Of a stretch of DNA of 64,000 bases, positions 27,186-36,180 are shown one piece after another. The DNA is from Pontibacter aydingkolensis (GTDB lineage Bacteria > Bacteroidota > Bacteroidia > Cytophagales > Hymenobacteraceae). A model generated the notes under the pieces. The model was not told the origin of the DNA and did not search any database. It worked only from the letters and a program-made list of their open reading frames with translations. Within the stretch, counting starts at the first letter, position 1; each line of letters opens with the position of its first letter. The translations under genes were made by a program, and so were the position numbers. Location: the NCBI RefSeq assembly GCF_019443125.1, contig NZ_JAHYXK010000008.1:124001-188000 (forward strand). Direction: 5' to 3'.

Positions 27186-27758
27186 TCAGACTATTTGCAG
27201 GTTATACTTTGTAAGCAGGCCCTGCAAGCTATACTGCGAGAATTTTGCTTTTTTGATGGCGTTGATCTCCGGATCAATGTCAAAGTTGAAGGCTGTGGAA
27301 AGGTCTGCACCGGTCAGGTTGGTGTTATGGAAGATTGCCCGCTCCAGGTTTGTATCGTCAAGTATAGCGTTGCTTAAATTTGTACCAGAAAAATCAACGC
27401 CTTTTAATGTGCATTTAATAAACCTGGTTTTAGCCATTTTAATCCTGGCAAACGACGCATAATCCAGCAGGCAGTTTTCAAAGTATACTGTAAACAACGT
27501 GTCTTCGCACTCGCTGAAGTTTATACCTGTAAGCTTGCACTCTTTAAAAATCACATTGTTTAGCGAAGTATGGTTGAGTTTTAGCATGGCCAGGTTACAG
27601 CCTATAAAAGTACAGTCGGTAAAGCGGTTCTGCGAAAAATTGCTGCCCGAAAAATCACAAAGCCTGAAAGCACATTTCTCAAACTCCCTATTTTTAATCT
27701 CTTTAACCGGGTAAACGATCTTTTCAAAAACTTTGCCTTCGTGAGTTAACTCTTCCAT
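27186..27758 (-). CDS. Pentapeptide-repeat protein
   Basis: A 190-residue protein made mostly of A(D/N)LXX-like pentapeptides, for example 'CDFSGSNFSQNRFTDCTFIGCNL' (residues 33-55) and 'VDFSGTNLSNAILDDTNLERAIFHNTNLTGADLS' (about 118-151). These build a right-handed quadrilateral beta-helix. The composition, rich in Cys and Phe at central positions, resembles Qnr/McbG-like proteins that protect DNA gyrase, but length and sequence do not prove that role. A non-repeat C-terminal tail (about 157-190) might mediate dimerisation. It is cytoplasmic and lies 82 bp upstream of no other co-directional gene except the ferredoxin on the same strand. Function is unknown. Confidence 0.85.
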   Translation of the reverse strand: MEELTHEGKVFEKIVYPVKEIKNREFEKCAFRLCDFSGSNFSQNRFTDCTFIGCNLAMLKLNHTSLNNVIFKECKLTGINFSECEDTLFTVYFENCLLDYASFARIKMAKTRFIKCTLKGVDFSGTNLSNAILDDTNLERAIFHNTNLTGADLSTAFNFDIDPEINAIKKAKFSQYSLQGLLTKYNLQIV

Positions 27759-27791
27759 TGTCTTATGCCCTGCGCTATACTTTAAACAAAA

Positions 27792-27817
27792 AAACCTGCC
27801 CTTTTACAGACAGGTTT
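27792..27817 (-). terminator. Terminator after the ferredoxin gene
   Basis: A 7-bp stem AAACCTG/CAGGTTT on the minus strand, followed by a T-rich tract, about 24 bp after the ferredoxin stop. Confidence 0.7.
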
Positions 27818-27840
27818 ATACTTTGCTGGTGCTTTTATAC

Positions 27841-28233
<393 letters not shown>

Positions 28234-28244
28234 TTATTAATTAA

Positions 28245-28252
28245 CAAAATTA
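28245..28252 (-). promoter_or_regulatory. Probable -7 box for the ferredoxin gene
   Basis: TAATTTTG on the minus strand, 53 bp upstream of the ferredoxin ATG. A plus-strand TACTTTTG at 28215-28222 could serve the LuxC-like gene; the two would fire across each other. Confidence 0.4.
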
Positions 28253-28300
28253 GGAACAATCGGTATCCTTATCAAATAATTTTTCGCTATACCTACTGCC

Positions 28301-29311
28301 ATGACGTTAGAGAACCGCATAGAAGCCTTTATAAAACTAGGCCAGCAGATACAGAACCTTACCCCAGAAGACCGCAAAACGTGGGCATACCAGGCTGCAT
28401 CGCGTAATACTTGGTTTGATGAGCAAAACGTTTCTGCTGCCATTAAAGGTGTTGCCACGCTCTTGAACGAGCAGTACGTCCGTGAATGGCTTTACCCGTA
28501 CCACCTGAAACAGGTTACACCCAAAAAAGTTGGTGTTGTAATGGCAGGGAATGTGCCGATGGCAGGCTTCCACGATTTTATGGCGGTGTTACTAAGCGGA
28601 CACTACCTGCTGGCCAAACTGAGCCCTGAGGATGAAGTACTGATGAAACGACTGGCTGACATGCTGATCGCCATTGAGCCTGCCTTTGCCAACCAGATAG
28701 AATTTGTGGATAGGTTAAACAACGTGGATGCCATTATCCTAACAGGAGCCGACAACACAGCCCGTTACCTGGAGCAGTACTTTGATAACCGCCCTCACAT
28801 TATACGCAAAACCACCAAATGCATTGGCGTGCTTACCGGCCACGAAGAAACAGATGACCTGAAAGCCTTAGGCAACGACGTAATGCAATATTTTGGCCTT
28901 AACTGCCGAAACGTATCAAAGGTATTTGTGCCGGAAGGGTATACTTTTGATAAGTTTTTTGAGGCAAATGCCCACCGCAGCAACATACTGGACCTGCACA
29001 AGTACCAGAACAATTACGATTACAACAAATCTATACTGCTGGTTAACCGCGTACCTCATTTCGACAACGGTTTTATGCTGGTACAGGAAAGCGAAAACCT
29101 GATCTCTCCTATCTCGGTGCTCTTTTACGAGACGTTTACCTCACTGGCAGACCTGAGGCAAAAACTGGCGGCAATAAAAGACAAGACACAATGCATTGTG
29201 TCGGCGCACGGTTGGCTGGAGGGTAGCATCCCATTTGGCGAAGCGCAATACCCCATGCCATGGGACTATACAGATGGGGTAGATACAATGGCTTTCCTTC
29301 AAAAAATTTAG
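28301..29311 (+). CDS. LuxC-like acyl-CoA reductase
   Basis: A 336-residue member of the LuxC/acyl-CoA reductase family, shorter than Vibrio LuxC (about 480). The fold is aldehyde-dehydrogenase-like, with 'KKVGVVMAGNVPMAGFHDFMAVLLSGHYLLAKLSPEDE' near residues 74-112 as cofactor-binding segment and the likely catalytic region 'FGLNCRNVSKVFVPEGY' (Cys near residue 203). The family reduces fatty acyl-CoA to aldehyde with NADPH. No luciferase (luxAB) or synthetase (luxE) genes are present, so bioluminescence is not implied. It is divergent from the ferredoxin. The true substrate is unknown. Confidence 0.85.
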   Translation: MTLENRIEAFIKLGQQIQNLTPEDRKTWAYQAASRNTWFDEQNVSAAIKGVATLLNEQYVREWLYPYHLKQVTPKKVGVVMAGNVPMAGFHDFMAVLLSGHYLLAKLSPEDEVLMKRLADMLIAIEPAFANQIEFVDRLNNVDAIILTGADNTARYLEQYFDNRPHIIRKTTKCIGVLTGHEETDDLKALGNDVMQYFGLNCRNVSKVFVPEGYTFDKFFEANAHRSNILDLHKYQNNYDYNKSILLVNRVPHFDNGFMLVQESENLISPISVLFYETFTSLADLRQKLAAIKDKTQCIVSAHGWLEGSIPFGEAQYPMPWDYTDGVDTMAFLQKI

Positions 29312-29391
29312 TCAATCTATATTCCGTACCGCTGTAGCTTTCGTACTTAAGTAGTATAGTCTTAGGTGTTTTACATTAAAATGCACCACTC

Positions 29392-29691
29392 ATGAAAGCT
29401 CAGGTAAACAGAATACCCATGGTGGAGAAGGAGATGATTCCGTTCTTCCATTTTACCCACGACGATGTGCTGGAGAACACAGAAGCCAGAAAAAAGCGCT
29501 TGTGGGATTTAAACCGCGCTTCTATACTGGGCAACGGCTACCGCGGAAAAGTTGAAATAACATTCAGAACGGCAGAGGGAGAACTAAAGCGCGTAGATAC
29601 AACTATTTGGGCTGTAGATGACAAATACATGATTCTTAAAGCCGGTTGCTTTATACCTATTGCCTCTGTTGTTGGTGTAGAGTTCTTTTAA
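29392..29691 (+). CDS. Small conserved-looking hypothetical protein
   Basis: A 99-residue soluble protein that I do not assign to a family. The N-terminal half is charged and helical (EKEMIPFFHFTHDDVLENTEARKKRLWDLNRASILGN). The C-terminal half looks beta-rich (KVEITFRTAEGELKRVDTTIWAVDDKYMILKAG), rather like a small barrel. There is no signal peptide. It lies 80 bp after the LuxC-like gene and just before a strong bidirectional terminator, which supports it being real and expressed. Confidence 0.7.
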   Translation: MKAQVNRIPMVEKEMIPFFHFTHDDVLENTEARKKRLWDLNRASILGNGYRGKVEITFRTAEGELKRVDTTIWAVDDKYMILKAGCFIPIASVVGVEFF

Positions 29692-29711
29692 AAGTTTATC
29701 TTACCAGGTAT

Positions 29712-29757
29712 AAAAACTGCCCCCTTTCCGGCTGTTGCTGAAAAGGGGGCAGTTTTT
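29712..29757. terminator. Bidirectional terminator
   Basis: A perfect 16-bp stem, AAAAACTGCCCCCTTT / AAAGGGGGCAGTTTTT, with a 14-nt loop and A/T runs on both sides. It separates the convergent 29392-29691 and nucleoside-phosphorylase genes. Confidence 0.92.
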
Positions 29758-29771
29758 ATGGTTTATACATT

Positions 29772-30629
29772 CTAAATTCTATCCAGCACTTTCAGGATCA
29801 GGTCATCGATCACGGCTTCGGCGTTTTCGGCGAACTTTTGCGAGATACGGTTAGCAACAATAGCATTAAGCGACAGCACCTCGTGGCCCAACAGGCGGCC
29901 CATGCTGTAGTAGCCTGCTGTCTCCATTTCAAAGTTAGTCAGCCTGAAATCGCATACCCTGAACTCGTTATAGGTTTTAAGTAGATTTTGATTTTTTAAC
30001 CCGGCACGTAGCACACGCCCTTGTGGCGCATAAAATCCTGGGCAGGTAAGTGTATTCCCCGGTATCATGTCAAAAGCGATCTTCTGGATCAGTTCCTGAG
30101 AACCATTTACACAATAAGGTCTGAAGCTAAGGCCCAGGTCTTTTTGCAAAGCCTCTGTTATACTTTGCTCGTTCTCATCCTGCTCCAGCGGGTAAAATTC
30201 CATCAAGCTATCAATACCAATGGCATAATGCGACGCTAACAGGCTACCCAAGGGCACATCATCCTGCAAAGCTCCGGAAGTACCCACACGTACGATCTTC
30301 AGCTTTATCTTTTCCTCGTTTACTTCTCTGCTCGTAAAATCGATGTTCACCAACGCGTCCAGCTCATTCATGAGTATATCGATGTTATCAGTGCCCATAC
30401 CTGTTGAGATAACCGTAATGCGCTTGCCTTTGTAGTAGCCTGTGTGGGTTACAAACTCACGCTTTGCGATCTGCACATCCATCTCATCAAAGTGCCTGCT
30501 TACGCGTTCTACCCTGTCCGGGTCGCCTACGGTTATAATGGTATCTGATATGTGCTCTGGTAGCAGGTTGAGATGATACACGCTACCATCTTTGTTTATG
30601 ATCAGTTCTGATTCCGGGATTACAGCCAT
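29772..30629 (-). CDS. Nucleoside phosphorylase (uridine phosphorylase-like)
   Basis: A 285-residue NP-I family enzyme. It shows 'DTIITVGDPDRVERVSRHFD' (phosphate-binding Gly/Asp/Arg region, about residues 28-48), 'VISTGMGTDNIDILMNEL' and 'VRVGTSGALQDDVPLGSLL'. The C-terminal 'NFEMETAGYYSMGRLLGHEVLSLNAIVANR' holds the Glu-Met-Glu-like ribose contact. It cleaves nucleosides to base and ribose-1-phosphate. The sequence is closest in feel to uridine phosphorylase (Bacteroidota type), but purine specificity cannot be excluded by eye. It is the only gene in its unit and is convergent with the small hypothetical gene. Confidence 0.88.
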   Translation of the reverse strand: MAVIPESELIINKDGSVYHLNLLPEHISDTIITVGDPDRVERVSRHFDEMDVQIAKREFVTHTGYYKGKRITVISTGMGTDNIDILMNELDALVNIDFTSREVNEEKIKLKIVRVGTSGALQDDVPLGSLLASHYAIGIDSLMEFYPLEQDENEQSITEALQKDLGLSFRPYCVNGSQELIQKIAFDMIPGNTLTCPGFYAPQGRVLRAGLKNQNLLKTYNEFRVCDFRLTNFEMETAGYYSMGRLLGHEVLSLNAIVANRISQKFAENAEAVIDDLILKVLDRI

Positions 30630-30746
30630 TCGTTTCTGGTGTTGTTATTTTGTCGTTATGCTTTGGTGCTCAACTATTTTTTGTACAAGATCTGCTAGTA
30701 TGACGAAATCTCATGTAATTGTTATTTACAAGATACATAAAAAACG

Positions 30747-30776
30747 AAAAGCGCGGCCATACAAAGGCTGCGCTTT
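30747..30776 (-). terminator. Terminator after trhO
   Basis: On the minus strand, AAAAGCGC-aGCC / GGC-cGCGCTTTT with a 6-nt loop, followed by CGTTTTTTATG. It begins 20 bp after the trhO stop. Confidence 0.85.
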
Positions 30777-30796
30777 TCTTGAGCTTTAGAGAATAC

Positions 30797-31765
30797 TTAT
30801 ACTTGTACGTCAGTTTTCTTCTTTCGGTTGAAACCTTTTAACGGATTATAGCCATTCATCTCTTTTTGGTAGTAACCGGTGCCATCGTAAGGGCGCTTTT
30901 CCGGGTGCTCCTGGCACTCTACAGAACAGGCTCCGTCTAGCTTTACGCCACATTCCTCACAGATAGGCACATGCAGGTTGCAAACCGGGTTGGCGCAGTT
31001 CACCATTCTGTCGGATTTGGTGCTGCACACGTGGCAGGTAGAGATTATTGTTGGATTCACCTTATTCACATCCACAGCTACGCGGTTATCGAACACATAG
31101 CATTTGCCCTCGAAATCTTCGCCGCCGGCTTCCATGCCATACTTGATAATGCCTCCGTGCAACTGGTACACGTTCTCAAACCCCTGGTCCAGCAAAAAGG
31201 CACTTGCCTTCTCGCACTTAATGCCACCGGTGCAGTAGGTTAATATTTTCTTGTCCTTATACTTCTCTTTCAGTTCGCCCACCTTCTCCGGAAACTCACG
31301 GAAGTTCTCGATATCCAGCGTAACGGCATTTTTAAAACGGCCCACGCTGTGCTCATAGTCAGAGCGAACATCCAGCACCACTACATCTTCCTTGTCCTTG
31401 AGTTCTTTGAACTCCTGAGGCGAAAGATGCACACCGGTTCTTTCATTTGGGTTGATGTGTCGCAGGCCAGAGTGTACGATTTCAGGCTTATAACGCACAT
31501 GCAGCTTGGTGAAGGCATGTTCCTCAGCCGGATCAACTTTAAAGTCGGTGTGGGCAAAACGCGGGTCTGCGTGCAGGCGTCTCATGTACTCGTCGCAGTC
31601 CTCTTTCAGGCCCGACACAGTACCGTTTAAGCCCTCGTCGGATACAATGATGCGGCCCAGCAGGTTAAGCTCCAGGCAAAGCAGGTGGTGTTCGTCGCGG
31701 TAAGCTTCCGCGTTCTCAATCTGCGCGTAGCAGTAGTAAAGTAGTATGCTGTATGGTTTGTTCAT
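30797..31765 (-). CDS. trhO: tRNA uridine-34 hydroxylase, rhodanese family
   Basis: A 322-residue TrhO/YceA protein. The N-terminal acylphosphatase-like domain (about 1-95) has 'GRIIVSDEGLNGTVSG'. The rhodanese domain (about 125-220) holds the active-site loop 'YCTGGIKCEKA' with Cys178. The C-terminal segment is cysteine-rich (CHVCSTKSDRMVNCANPVCNLHVPICEECG, shown in parts), probably a zinc-binding module. Members use O2 to form 5-hydroxyuridine at tRNA position 34. The start is the family-typical short 'MNKPYSILLYY'. A minus-strand TACTTTTG box lies about 130 bp upstream. Confidence 0.94.
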   Translation of the reverse strand: MNKPYSILLYYCYAQIENAEAYRDEHHLLCLELNLLGRIIVSDEGLNGTVSGLKEDCDEYMRRLHADPRFAHTDFKVDPAEEHAFTKLHVRYKPEIVHSGLRHINPNERTGVHLSPQEFKELKDKEDVVVLDVRSDYEHSVGRFKNAVTLDIENFREFPEKVGELKEKYKDKKILTYCTGGIKCEKASAFLLDQGFENVYQLHGGIIKYGMEAGGEDFEGKCYVFDNRVAVDVNKVNPTIISTCHVCSTKSDRMVNCANPVCNLHVPICEECGVKLDGACSVECQEHPEKRPYDGTGYYQKEMNGYNPLKGFNRKKKTDVQV

Positions 31766-31894
31766 AACTGCTTAGTTTCTCGCTAAGTGTTAAATTTTAA
31801 TTGTTGATCAGGATTTTCAGGATTAAAGGATAAATAGGATGACCTTCATATATCATTCACTCATCCACTCAATCACTCATTCAAAATTATTCTG

Positions 31895-31902
31895 CAAAAG
31901 TA
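31895..31902 (-). promoter_or_regulatory. Possible -7 box for trhO
   Basis: TACTTTTG on the minus strand, about 130 bp upstream of the trhO start. The intervening leader contains 'cattcactcatt' type repeats. Confidence 0.35.
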
Positions 31903-31968
31903 CAAGCTGCTCCTATACCTGAAAATAATTTTTATCAGTTCTGTAACAGCTTAAGCAAGTATAAAAGT

Positions 31969-32604
31969 TTACTTTACCTGTGCAGCAGGGTTTCCGAAAA
32001 CTGTGGCTTTGGCTGGCACGTCGGCAATTACAACGGCACCTGCACCTACACGGGCATTTTTACCAATCTTAACGCCAGAAACAACTACGGCACCAGACCC
32101 TATAAAGGCTCCTTCTTCCACTTTCACTTCTGAGTTGATCACAGCGCCTGCACCTACCTGCACAAAATCAGCGATCTCGGCATATGTATCAACCACAGCG
32201 TTAGAGTGGATCAACGTATAGTTTCCGACCTTCGCATTGTTGTTTACTACCGCACCGGCGGCAACCATATTACCGTGGCCCAGCCAGGCAGATTCAGATA
32301 CCGCACTAAATTTGTGAATAGCGTTTACAGGTACAACTTTCTGCTCGTCCTTCAGCATTTTGATAAGGCCTTTGCGTGCAGCTGAGTCTTCTACGGCTAC
32401 GAATACGTCGCACTTTTTGCCAACAAGCTTCAGGAATTCATTATCCTCTGTGCTGCTCATTACGGCCACGTTGTTCACCTCCTGCTGCTGCAGGTCTTTG
32501 CTATCGTCGAGGAAGCAGTACACCACCACGTTGTTGCTGTTAAAAATATCTAATGCTGCGGTACCCAACTTCTGGGCACCTAGTATGATGACAGGATTTT
32601 GCAT
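31969..32604 (-). CDS. NeuD-type hexapeptide-repeat sugar acyltransferase
   Basis: A 211-residue acetyltransferase. An N-terminal Rossmann-like domain ('NPVIILGAQKLGTAALDIF', 'NVVVYCFLDDSK') precedes a left-handed beta-helix of hexapeptide repeats (about 105-205: 'VNNNAKVGNYTLIHSNAVVDTYAEIADFVQVGAGAVIN'). This layout is the NeuD/PglD family that acetylates amino sugars of surface glycans. The start at 32604 is chosen over a possible start at 32790, because the extra 62 codons read through intergenic repeats, and a TAnnTTTG box lies 20 bp upstream. It is downstream of a membrane protein gene. The sugar is unknown. Confidence 0.88.
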   Translation of the reverse strand: MQNPVIILGAQKLGTAALDIFNSNNVVVYCFLDDSKDLQQQEVNNVAVMSSTEDNEFLKLVGKKCDVFVAVEDSAARKGLIKMLKDEQKVVPVNAIHKFSAVSESAWLGHGNMVAAGAVVNNNAKVGNYTLIHSNAVVDTYAEIADFVQVGAGAVINSEVKVEEGAFIGSGAVVVSGVKIGKNARVGAGAVVIADVPAKATVFGNPAAQVK

Positions 32605-32623
32605 AGCTCTCTTAAATAAAGCG

Positions 32624-32631
32624 CAAAGGTA
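32624..32631 (-). promoter_or_regulatory. -7 box for the NeuD-type gene
   Basis: TACCTTTG on the minus strand, 19 bp upstream of the ATG at 32604. Its position inside the longer open frame argues for the short start. Confidence 0.6.
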
Positions 32632-32750
32632 CGAAGAAGCGCGGGAGTTTGAAAATAGACAGGTTTGTGGTTGTTGGTTGCTAGTTTTTGGTTGTTGGTT
32701 ATTCAGCAAGAGCTTATCAGAACCTGCTGTATTGTCGGGAGCATTTTTTT

Positions 32751-32904
32751 GTAGGGACAGGTCGCGACCTGTCCGTGTTTCTGTTAACACGGCCTTTGCT
32801 ATAACACATCCCTACCCCTCTCAAGAGGGGAATTCTGTTACTGCTTTAGTAGAAGTATACGTTTTATAGCCTCTGCCAATCTGCGGACAGGTCGCGACCT
32901 GTCC
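32751..32904. repeat. Composite repeat with two 20-bp palindromes
   Basis: The perfect palindrome GGACAGGTCGCGACCTGTCC occurs at 32755-32774 and again at 32885-32904. Between them lie a CCCCTCTcaAGAGGGG dyad (within 32808-32834) and about 50 bp related to the spacer at 39410-39460 and 53690-53740. The 363-bp gap 32605-32967 holds nothing else except the acyltransferase promoter. Confidence 0.8.
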
Positions 32905-32967
32905 CTACGAAGGGAATGGCTACAGCAGCTATGAATTAATTTTGCATACCTATGCTTCACACAAATT

Positions 32968-34254
32968 TTACAACCGCAGTTTAGCCAGCAGCTTATGGAT
33001 ATATTGGTTCTGCAGGAGCAGGTACACCAGGAAAGGCAGTAATACAATGCGGTAACGGCTAAGCGTACCAAAATTAGGTGTGGTTAGCCCGATGATCACC
33101 CCAAAGCAGATAATCATCAGCACAAAACACACCTGCAAAAGGGTAATCTGTTTTAAGCCGTTTTTAAACAGGCTGAAAGTGGCAAGTATAGCAAGTGCAA
33201 GTATAAGCAGGTTCTCCAGGCTCATGAGCAAGTATAAAACATTTACCGCTTCCCAGATAAATGGCCGGAACACAGCGCTTAAAAAAGCCTTTGGTGCATT
33301 GACAAGTATACTTCCTACAGTAGGCTCTAGACTACTAAAGGAAATGTGTGGCCGTTCTTGTGATAGCTCCAGAATGCCCTCGTAAGTATAAACCAGGTTA
33401 CGTAAGAAGAAAGCATCATTAATATTCACGGCCAGGTATAAACCCACCAAAGCTAGTGCACTAAAGCCAATCAACAGCACCGCTATCTGACTTTTTATTT
33501 GCTTTAAGGAACCTGATCGTTTTGCTATAAACCTGATCAATAAGAATAAAACCAGTAGCGGCAGTAGGATAAGCGCCAGGAAAAACTTGATACGAATAAA
33601 CAGGTAAAGTATAAATGGCAGCAGCAACCAGTTAAGTATACGAAGGCGCTTACCTTCTGAGAGTTCTACAGCCACAGCAAATACCCAACACATGCTCCCG
33701 AAAAGTATGGCATCTTTCAGCACACCGGAACTCCAGAACACCACCGACGGAAAGTATAAAAACGCCAGCATAGCAGCCGATTTATACTTTGGGAAGTGCT
33801 TAACCAGTGTAGCAACCAGTGCTGCCGTGCCCCAGAAGCTAAAAAGAGAGAAGTACAGTGAGTTGAGGTAATATTGACTGTTGGTAAGCAGGTTGAGCAG
33901 GCTCAGGAGTTTTGTAAAGAAGAAGGAGTTTGAAAAATCAGGTAATCTCGAAAAAGGCACAGTAGCCCTGAAAGCCTCACTTTCGAACTCGTTGAAAAGT
34001 ATGAGTTTTACATAACCCGCTGGATTTTGTAGAGCGTACTCAGAAAGTATAAGAGAGGCATTTTTGAAAGTAAGTGTGTCGCCTTCGTGGTAATAGTGGT
34101 GGTAGAGCAGGCCCAAAAGTATACCAGCCAGCAACTTTAGCACCAACGCCGGCAACAGGTGTTTTTTTATACTTTGTAAGCCTGGATTCCTGTACAGTAG
34201 CGAGATCAGTCCACAGATTAGCAAAGCATTTAGTAAGTATAAAAACACCTCCAT
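32968..34254 (-). CDS. Polytopic membrane protein, unknown (glycan-related?)
   Basis: A 428-residue protein with about ten to twelve hydrophobic helices. Between helices it has 'FPSVVFWSSGVLKDAILFGSMCW' (about residues 168-190), a pattern that recalls glycosyltransferase/polymerase-like membrane proteins of surface polysaccharide loci, and 'FGTLSRYRIVLLPFL' near the C-terminus. No definite family is assigned. It starts 2 bp after the DUF2851 gene stops, so it is cotranscribed with that gene. The NeuD-type acyltransferase lies downstream behind its own promoter. A role in surface glycan assembly is inference from fold type only. Confidence 0.7.
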   Translation of the reverse strand: MEVFLYLLNALLICGLISLLYRNPGLQSIKKHLLPALVLKLLAGILLGLLYHHYYHEGDTLTFKNASLILSEYALQNPAGYVKLILFNEFESEAFRATVPFSRLPDFSNSFFFTKLLSLLNLLTNSQYYLNSLYFSLFSFWGTAALVATLVKHFPKYKSAAMLAFLYFPSVVFWSSGVLKDAILFGSMCWVFAVAVELSEGKRLRILNWLLLPFILYLFIRIKFFLALILLPLLVLFLLIRFIAKRSGSLKQIKSQIAVLLIGFSALALVGLYLAVNINDAFFLRNLVYTYEGILELSQERPHISFSSLEPTVGSILVNAPKAFLSAVFRPFIWEAVNVLYLLMSLENLLILALAILATFSLFKNGLKQITLLQVCFVLMIICFGVIIGLTTPNFGTLSRYRIVLLPFLVYLLLQNQYIHKLLAKLRL

Positions 34255-34256
34255 AC

Positions 34257-35534
34257 TTAGCTTGCCCGCTGTTTCATGATTTTATTCCCGATGCCACACT
34301 GCATGCAGTTTACCGGCTCGCAATAGAACCTGAACAAGCCCAGCGCCGCCTGGTTATCTGACGCAGATTTTGCCTGCCAGCCTAGTTCCTCGTAAAGGCG
34401 CGTGTACTTATTGCTTTCCTCCTTTACTTGCTCCAGCAATGCAATGGCTTTTTCCTGGTATTGTCTGTTGCCGGTATGCCTAGCGTAAGCAGTTAACAGG
34501 GGCACCACTACATTAATTACCAGGTTATGCGCACTGCTTCTACCCATACTTTGCTGCTTGCCCTTGGCCTTTCTGCCCAACATATAATGCTGCTGCCAGT
34601 ACTCCGACACCTGCGCCCTGAAAAGTATCTCATAGGCTTTAATAGTATCAAGCTCCAGCAAAGTAGCAAAAAGCGATGGCCGATTATGAAGTACAGCCGC
34701 CAGTTGTGCCAGCCGCACCGTAGGAAAGTTGCCGGGGCGCATGCGCAGGAAATTCCATTGATGCGGTTGCATGGGCTGCAGCTTATACTTATACGCCAGG
34801 AAAGTATACTCCTTTGCCAGCTGCGCCGCATAATCATCTTCAGGCTCAACCAGAAAACCTGCCAGCCCAAACAGCAAAGCCTCCAACTGATGCTGCGATG
34901 CCACATGCTGCCGCACTACTTTAAAAGGTAGAGCCTTGGCCAATAGCTCAAAGGCTAATTGGTTCGTTTTAAAGCCGAAGCTGCGAAGCAAAGTATAGTA
35001 AGCCGTTTGTTCCCAATCGTTGCCGGTACTATGGTAAGTTTGCAGCACCTCCTCCCCTTTCAGCTCAAGCCGTTCGATCAGGGCGCGCTCCATCATGGCG
35101 AGTTTGGTAACCTCCGGCACCGTTGGCCAGAAAGCAGCGCAAGGTATAGCATGATGCGCCTGCTGTAGTTGCTGGTACCTATGCAGCATCTGAAGATTCA
35201 CCTTCCCCTGAAGCTCAAGCACAGGTATTAGCGAATCGTCCTGCCTGTAAACTGGTTTATCGGCCTCCCATACTACATGCAGCACCACCTGGTCATACTT
35301 GCCATCGGTGTGGTGCTGGTGGCGTTGCCAATCAGACGCTTTTAAATGGATCTCCACACTACCCGACCACTCTACCCCACCTATTTTGATGATGGCTTCT
35401 TTAAAATCGGGACCGGCTTCGGTGTTGTAAAAGCCGGTTCTGATTACCTGCACAGGTTCCCCATCGGTGGTGGCTACCTCCGTTTTCTCGAAATACTGAT
35501 GCCGCCAAATGTAGTGCAGGAAATCTTCTTTCAC
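34257..35534 (-). CDS. DUF2851 protein
   Basis: A 425-residue DUF2851 family protein. The start 'MKEDFLHYIWRHQYFE' and the following 'TGFYNTEAGPDFKEAIIKIGGVEWSGSVEIHLKASDWQRHQHHTDGKYDQVVLHVVWE' block (in parts, residues 33-95) are the family signature. The Asp-x-Lys, Glu-x-His and His-His-x-Asp residues recall PD-(D/E)XK nucleases, which is a speculation. The C-terminus ends with a Cys pair (EPVNCMQCGIG). The family is largely restricted to Bacteroidota and has no known function. Its gene sits 27 bp downstream of DUF1456 and 2 bp upstream of the membrane protein gene, so the three form an operon. Confidence 0.85.
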   Translation of the reverse strand: MKEDFLHYIWRHQYFEKTEVATTDGEPVQVIRTGFYNTEAGPDFKEAIIKIGGVEWSGSVEIHLKASDWQRHQHHTDGKYDQVVLHVVWEADKPVYRQDDSLIPVLELQGKVNLQMLHRYQQLQQAHHAIPCAAFWPTVPEVTKLAMMERALIERLELKGEEVLQTYHSTGNDWEQTAYYTLLRSFGFKTNQLAFELLAKALPFKVVRQHVASQHQLEALLFGLAGFLVEPEDDYAAQLAKEYTFLAYKYKLQPMQPHQWNFLRMRPGNFPTVRLAQLAAVLHNRPSLFATLLELDTIKAYEILFRAQVSEYWQQHYMLGRKAKGKQQSMGRSSAHNLVINVVVPLLTAYARHTGNRQYQEKAIALLEQVKEESNKYTRLYEELGWQAKSASDNQAALGLFRFYCEPVNCMQCGIGNKIMKQRAS

Positions 35535-35561
35535 GATGGGAAATGGGTTGGTGAAGTATGA

Positions 35562-36029
35562 TTAGCTTTCCTGGCCGTGGTACTTCAGCTGCATGCCGTG
35601 CAGGAAGTTGCGCAGTATCTGATCTTTTAACGGACGGTACTGGCTCTGGCTCGGGTTACGGAAAAAGGCACTTAACTCAGGCTTGCTAACTCTAAACCTT
35701 ACCAGCTCAAGTATGTTTATAATGTCCTCATCCTTCAGGTTAAGGGCAATCTTGAGCTTGCGAAGTATAATATTGTTATTCAGTTTCTTCTCCGGTGCAG
35801 GCTGCTCTCCTTCTTTTTTGCCGCGCTTCTCGTTGATAAACCCATTAAGGAAGGCCGCCAAGTGCTCATCGCCTATCTCTTTTGTCTCCGGGTCGTCCTC
35901 TTTCTTAAGCCAGTCGCTTACCTCGGCACGTGTTACCTGCATACCCCCAGAGGCAAACAGCTCAATCATCTGAGCGTCGTTGTAGTCGAAAGTATAGCGG
36001 ATGCGGCGAAGTACGTCGTTGTTAGTCAT
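35562..36029 (-). CDS. DUF1456 (YehS-like) protein
   Basis: A 155-residue protein with two tandem DUF1456 repeats: 'MTNNDVLRRIRYTFDYNDAQMIELFA' opens the first (1-70) and 'LNNNIILRKLKIALNLKDEDIINILEL' the second (about 83-150). Each repeat has a helical core with a 'LSAFFRNPSQSQYRP'-like or 'VSDWLKKEDDPE' turn. A Lys/Glu linker joins them. The family is found in many bacteria as YehS and has no established role. It is the first gene of a probable operon with DUF2851. Confidence 0.88.
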   Translation of the reverse strand: MTNNDVLRRIRYTFDYNDAQMIELFASGGMQVTRAEVSDWLKKEDDPETKEIGDEHLAAFLNGFINEKRGKKEGEQPAPEKKLNNNIILRKLKIALNLKDEDIINILELVRFRVSKPELSAFFRNPSQSQYRPLKDQILRNFLHGMQLKYHGQES

Positions 36030-36077
36030 GATGTTAAGTTCTTAAAAAATATTCTTTTGCAGTTCTTTCTGCTCTTT

Positions 36078-36124
36078 CGGACTTCCAAGTCCGGAAGCTT
36101 TCTGCCGGGGACTTCCTTGTCCCC
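36078..36124. repeat. Two adjacent short palindromes
   Basis: CGGACTTCCAAGTCCG (36078-36093) and GGGGACTTCCTTGTCCCC (36107-36124) follow each other between the DUF1456 start and the GNAT stop. They share the ACTTCC word with the modules at 126-146, 58.6 and 62.2 kb. They might act in termination of the GNAT gene. Confidence 0.55.
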
Positions 36125-36180
36125 ATATTTACTAACATTACACAGACAAGAATGTCCGTAACGGCAGTTATCAGACTACT

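Noticed and set aside
28301..29311. Bioluminescence locus because of the LuxC-like gene
   Set aside because: No luxA, luxB, luxD or luxE; the gene is shorter than true luxC and paired with a ferredoxin.
32605..32790. N-terminal extension of the NeuD-type acyltransferase
   Set aside because: The extension translates a palindromic intergenic repeat and contains the likely promoter; the family starts at the shorter Met.
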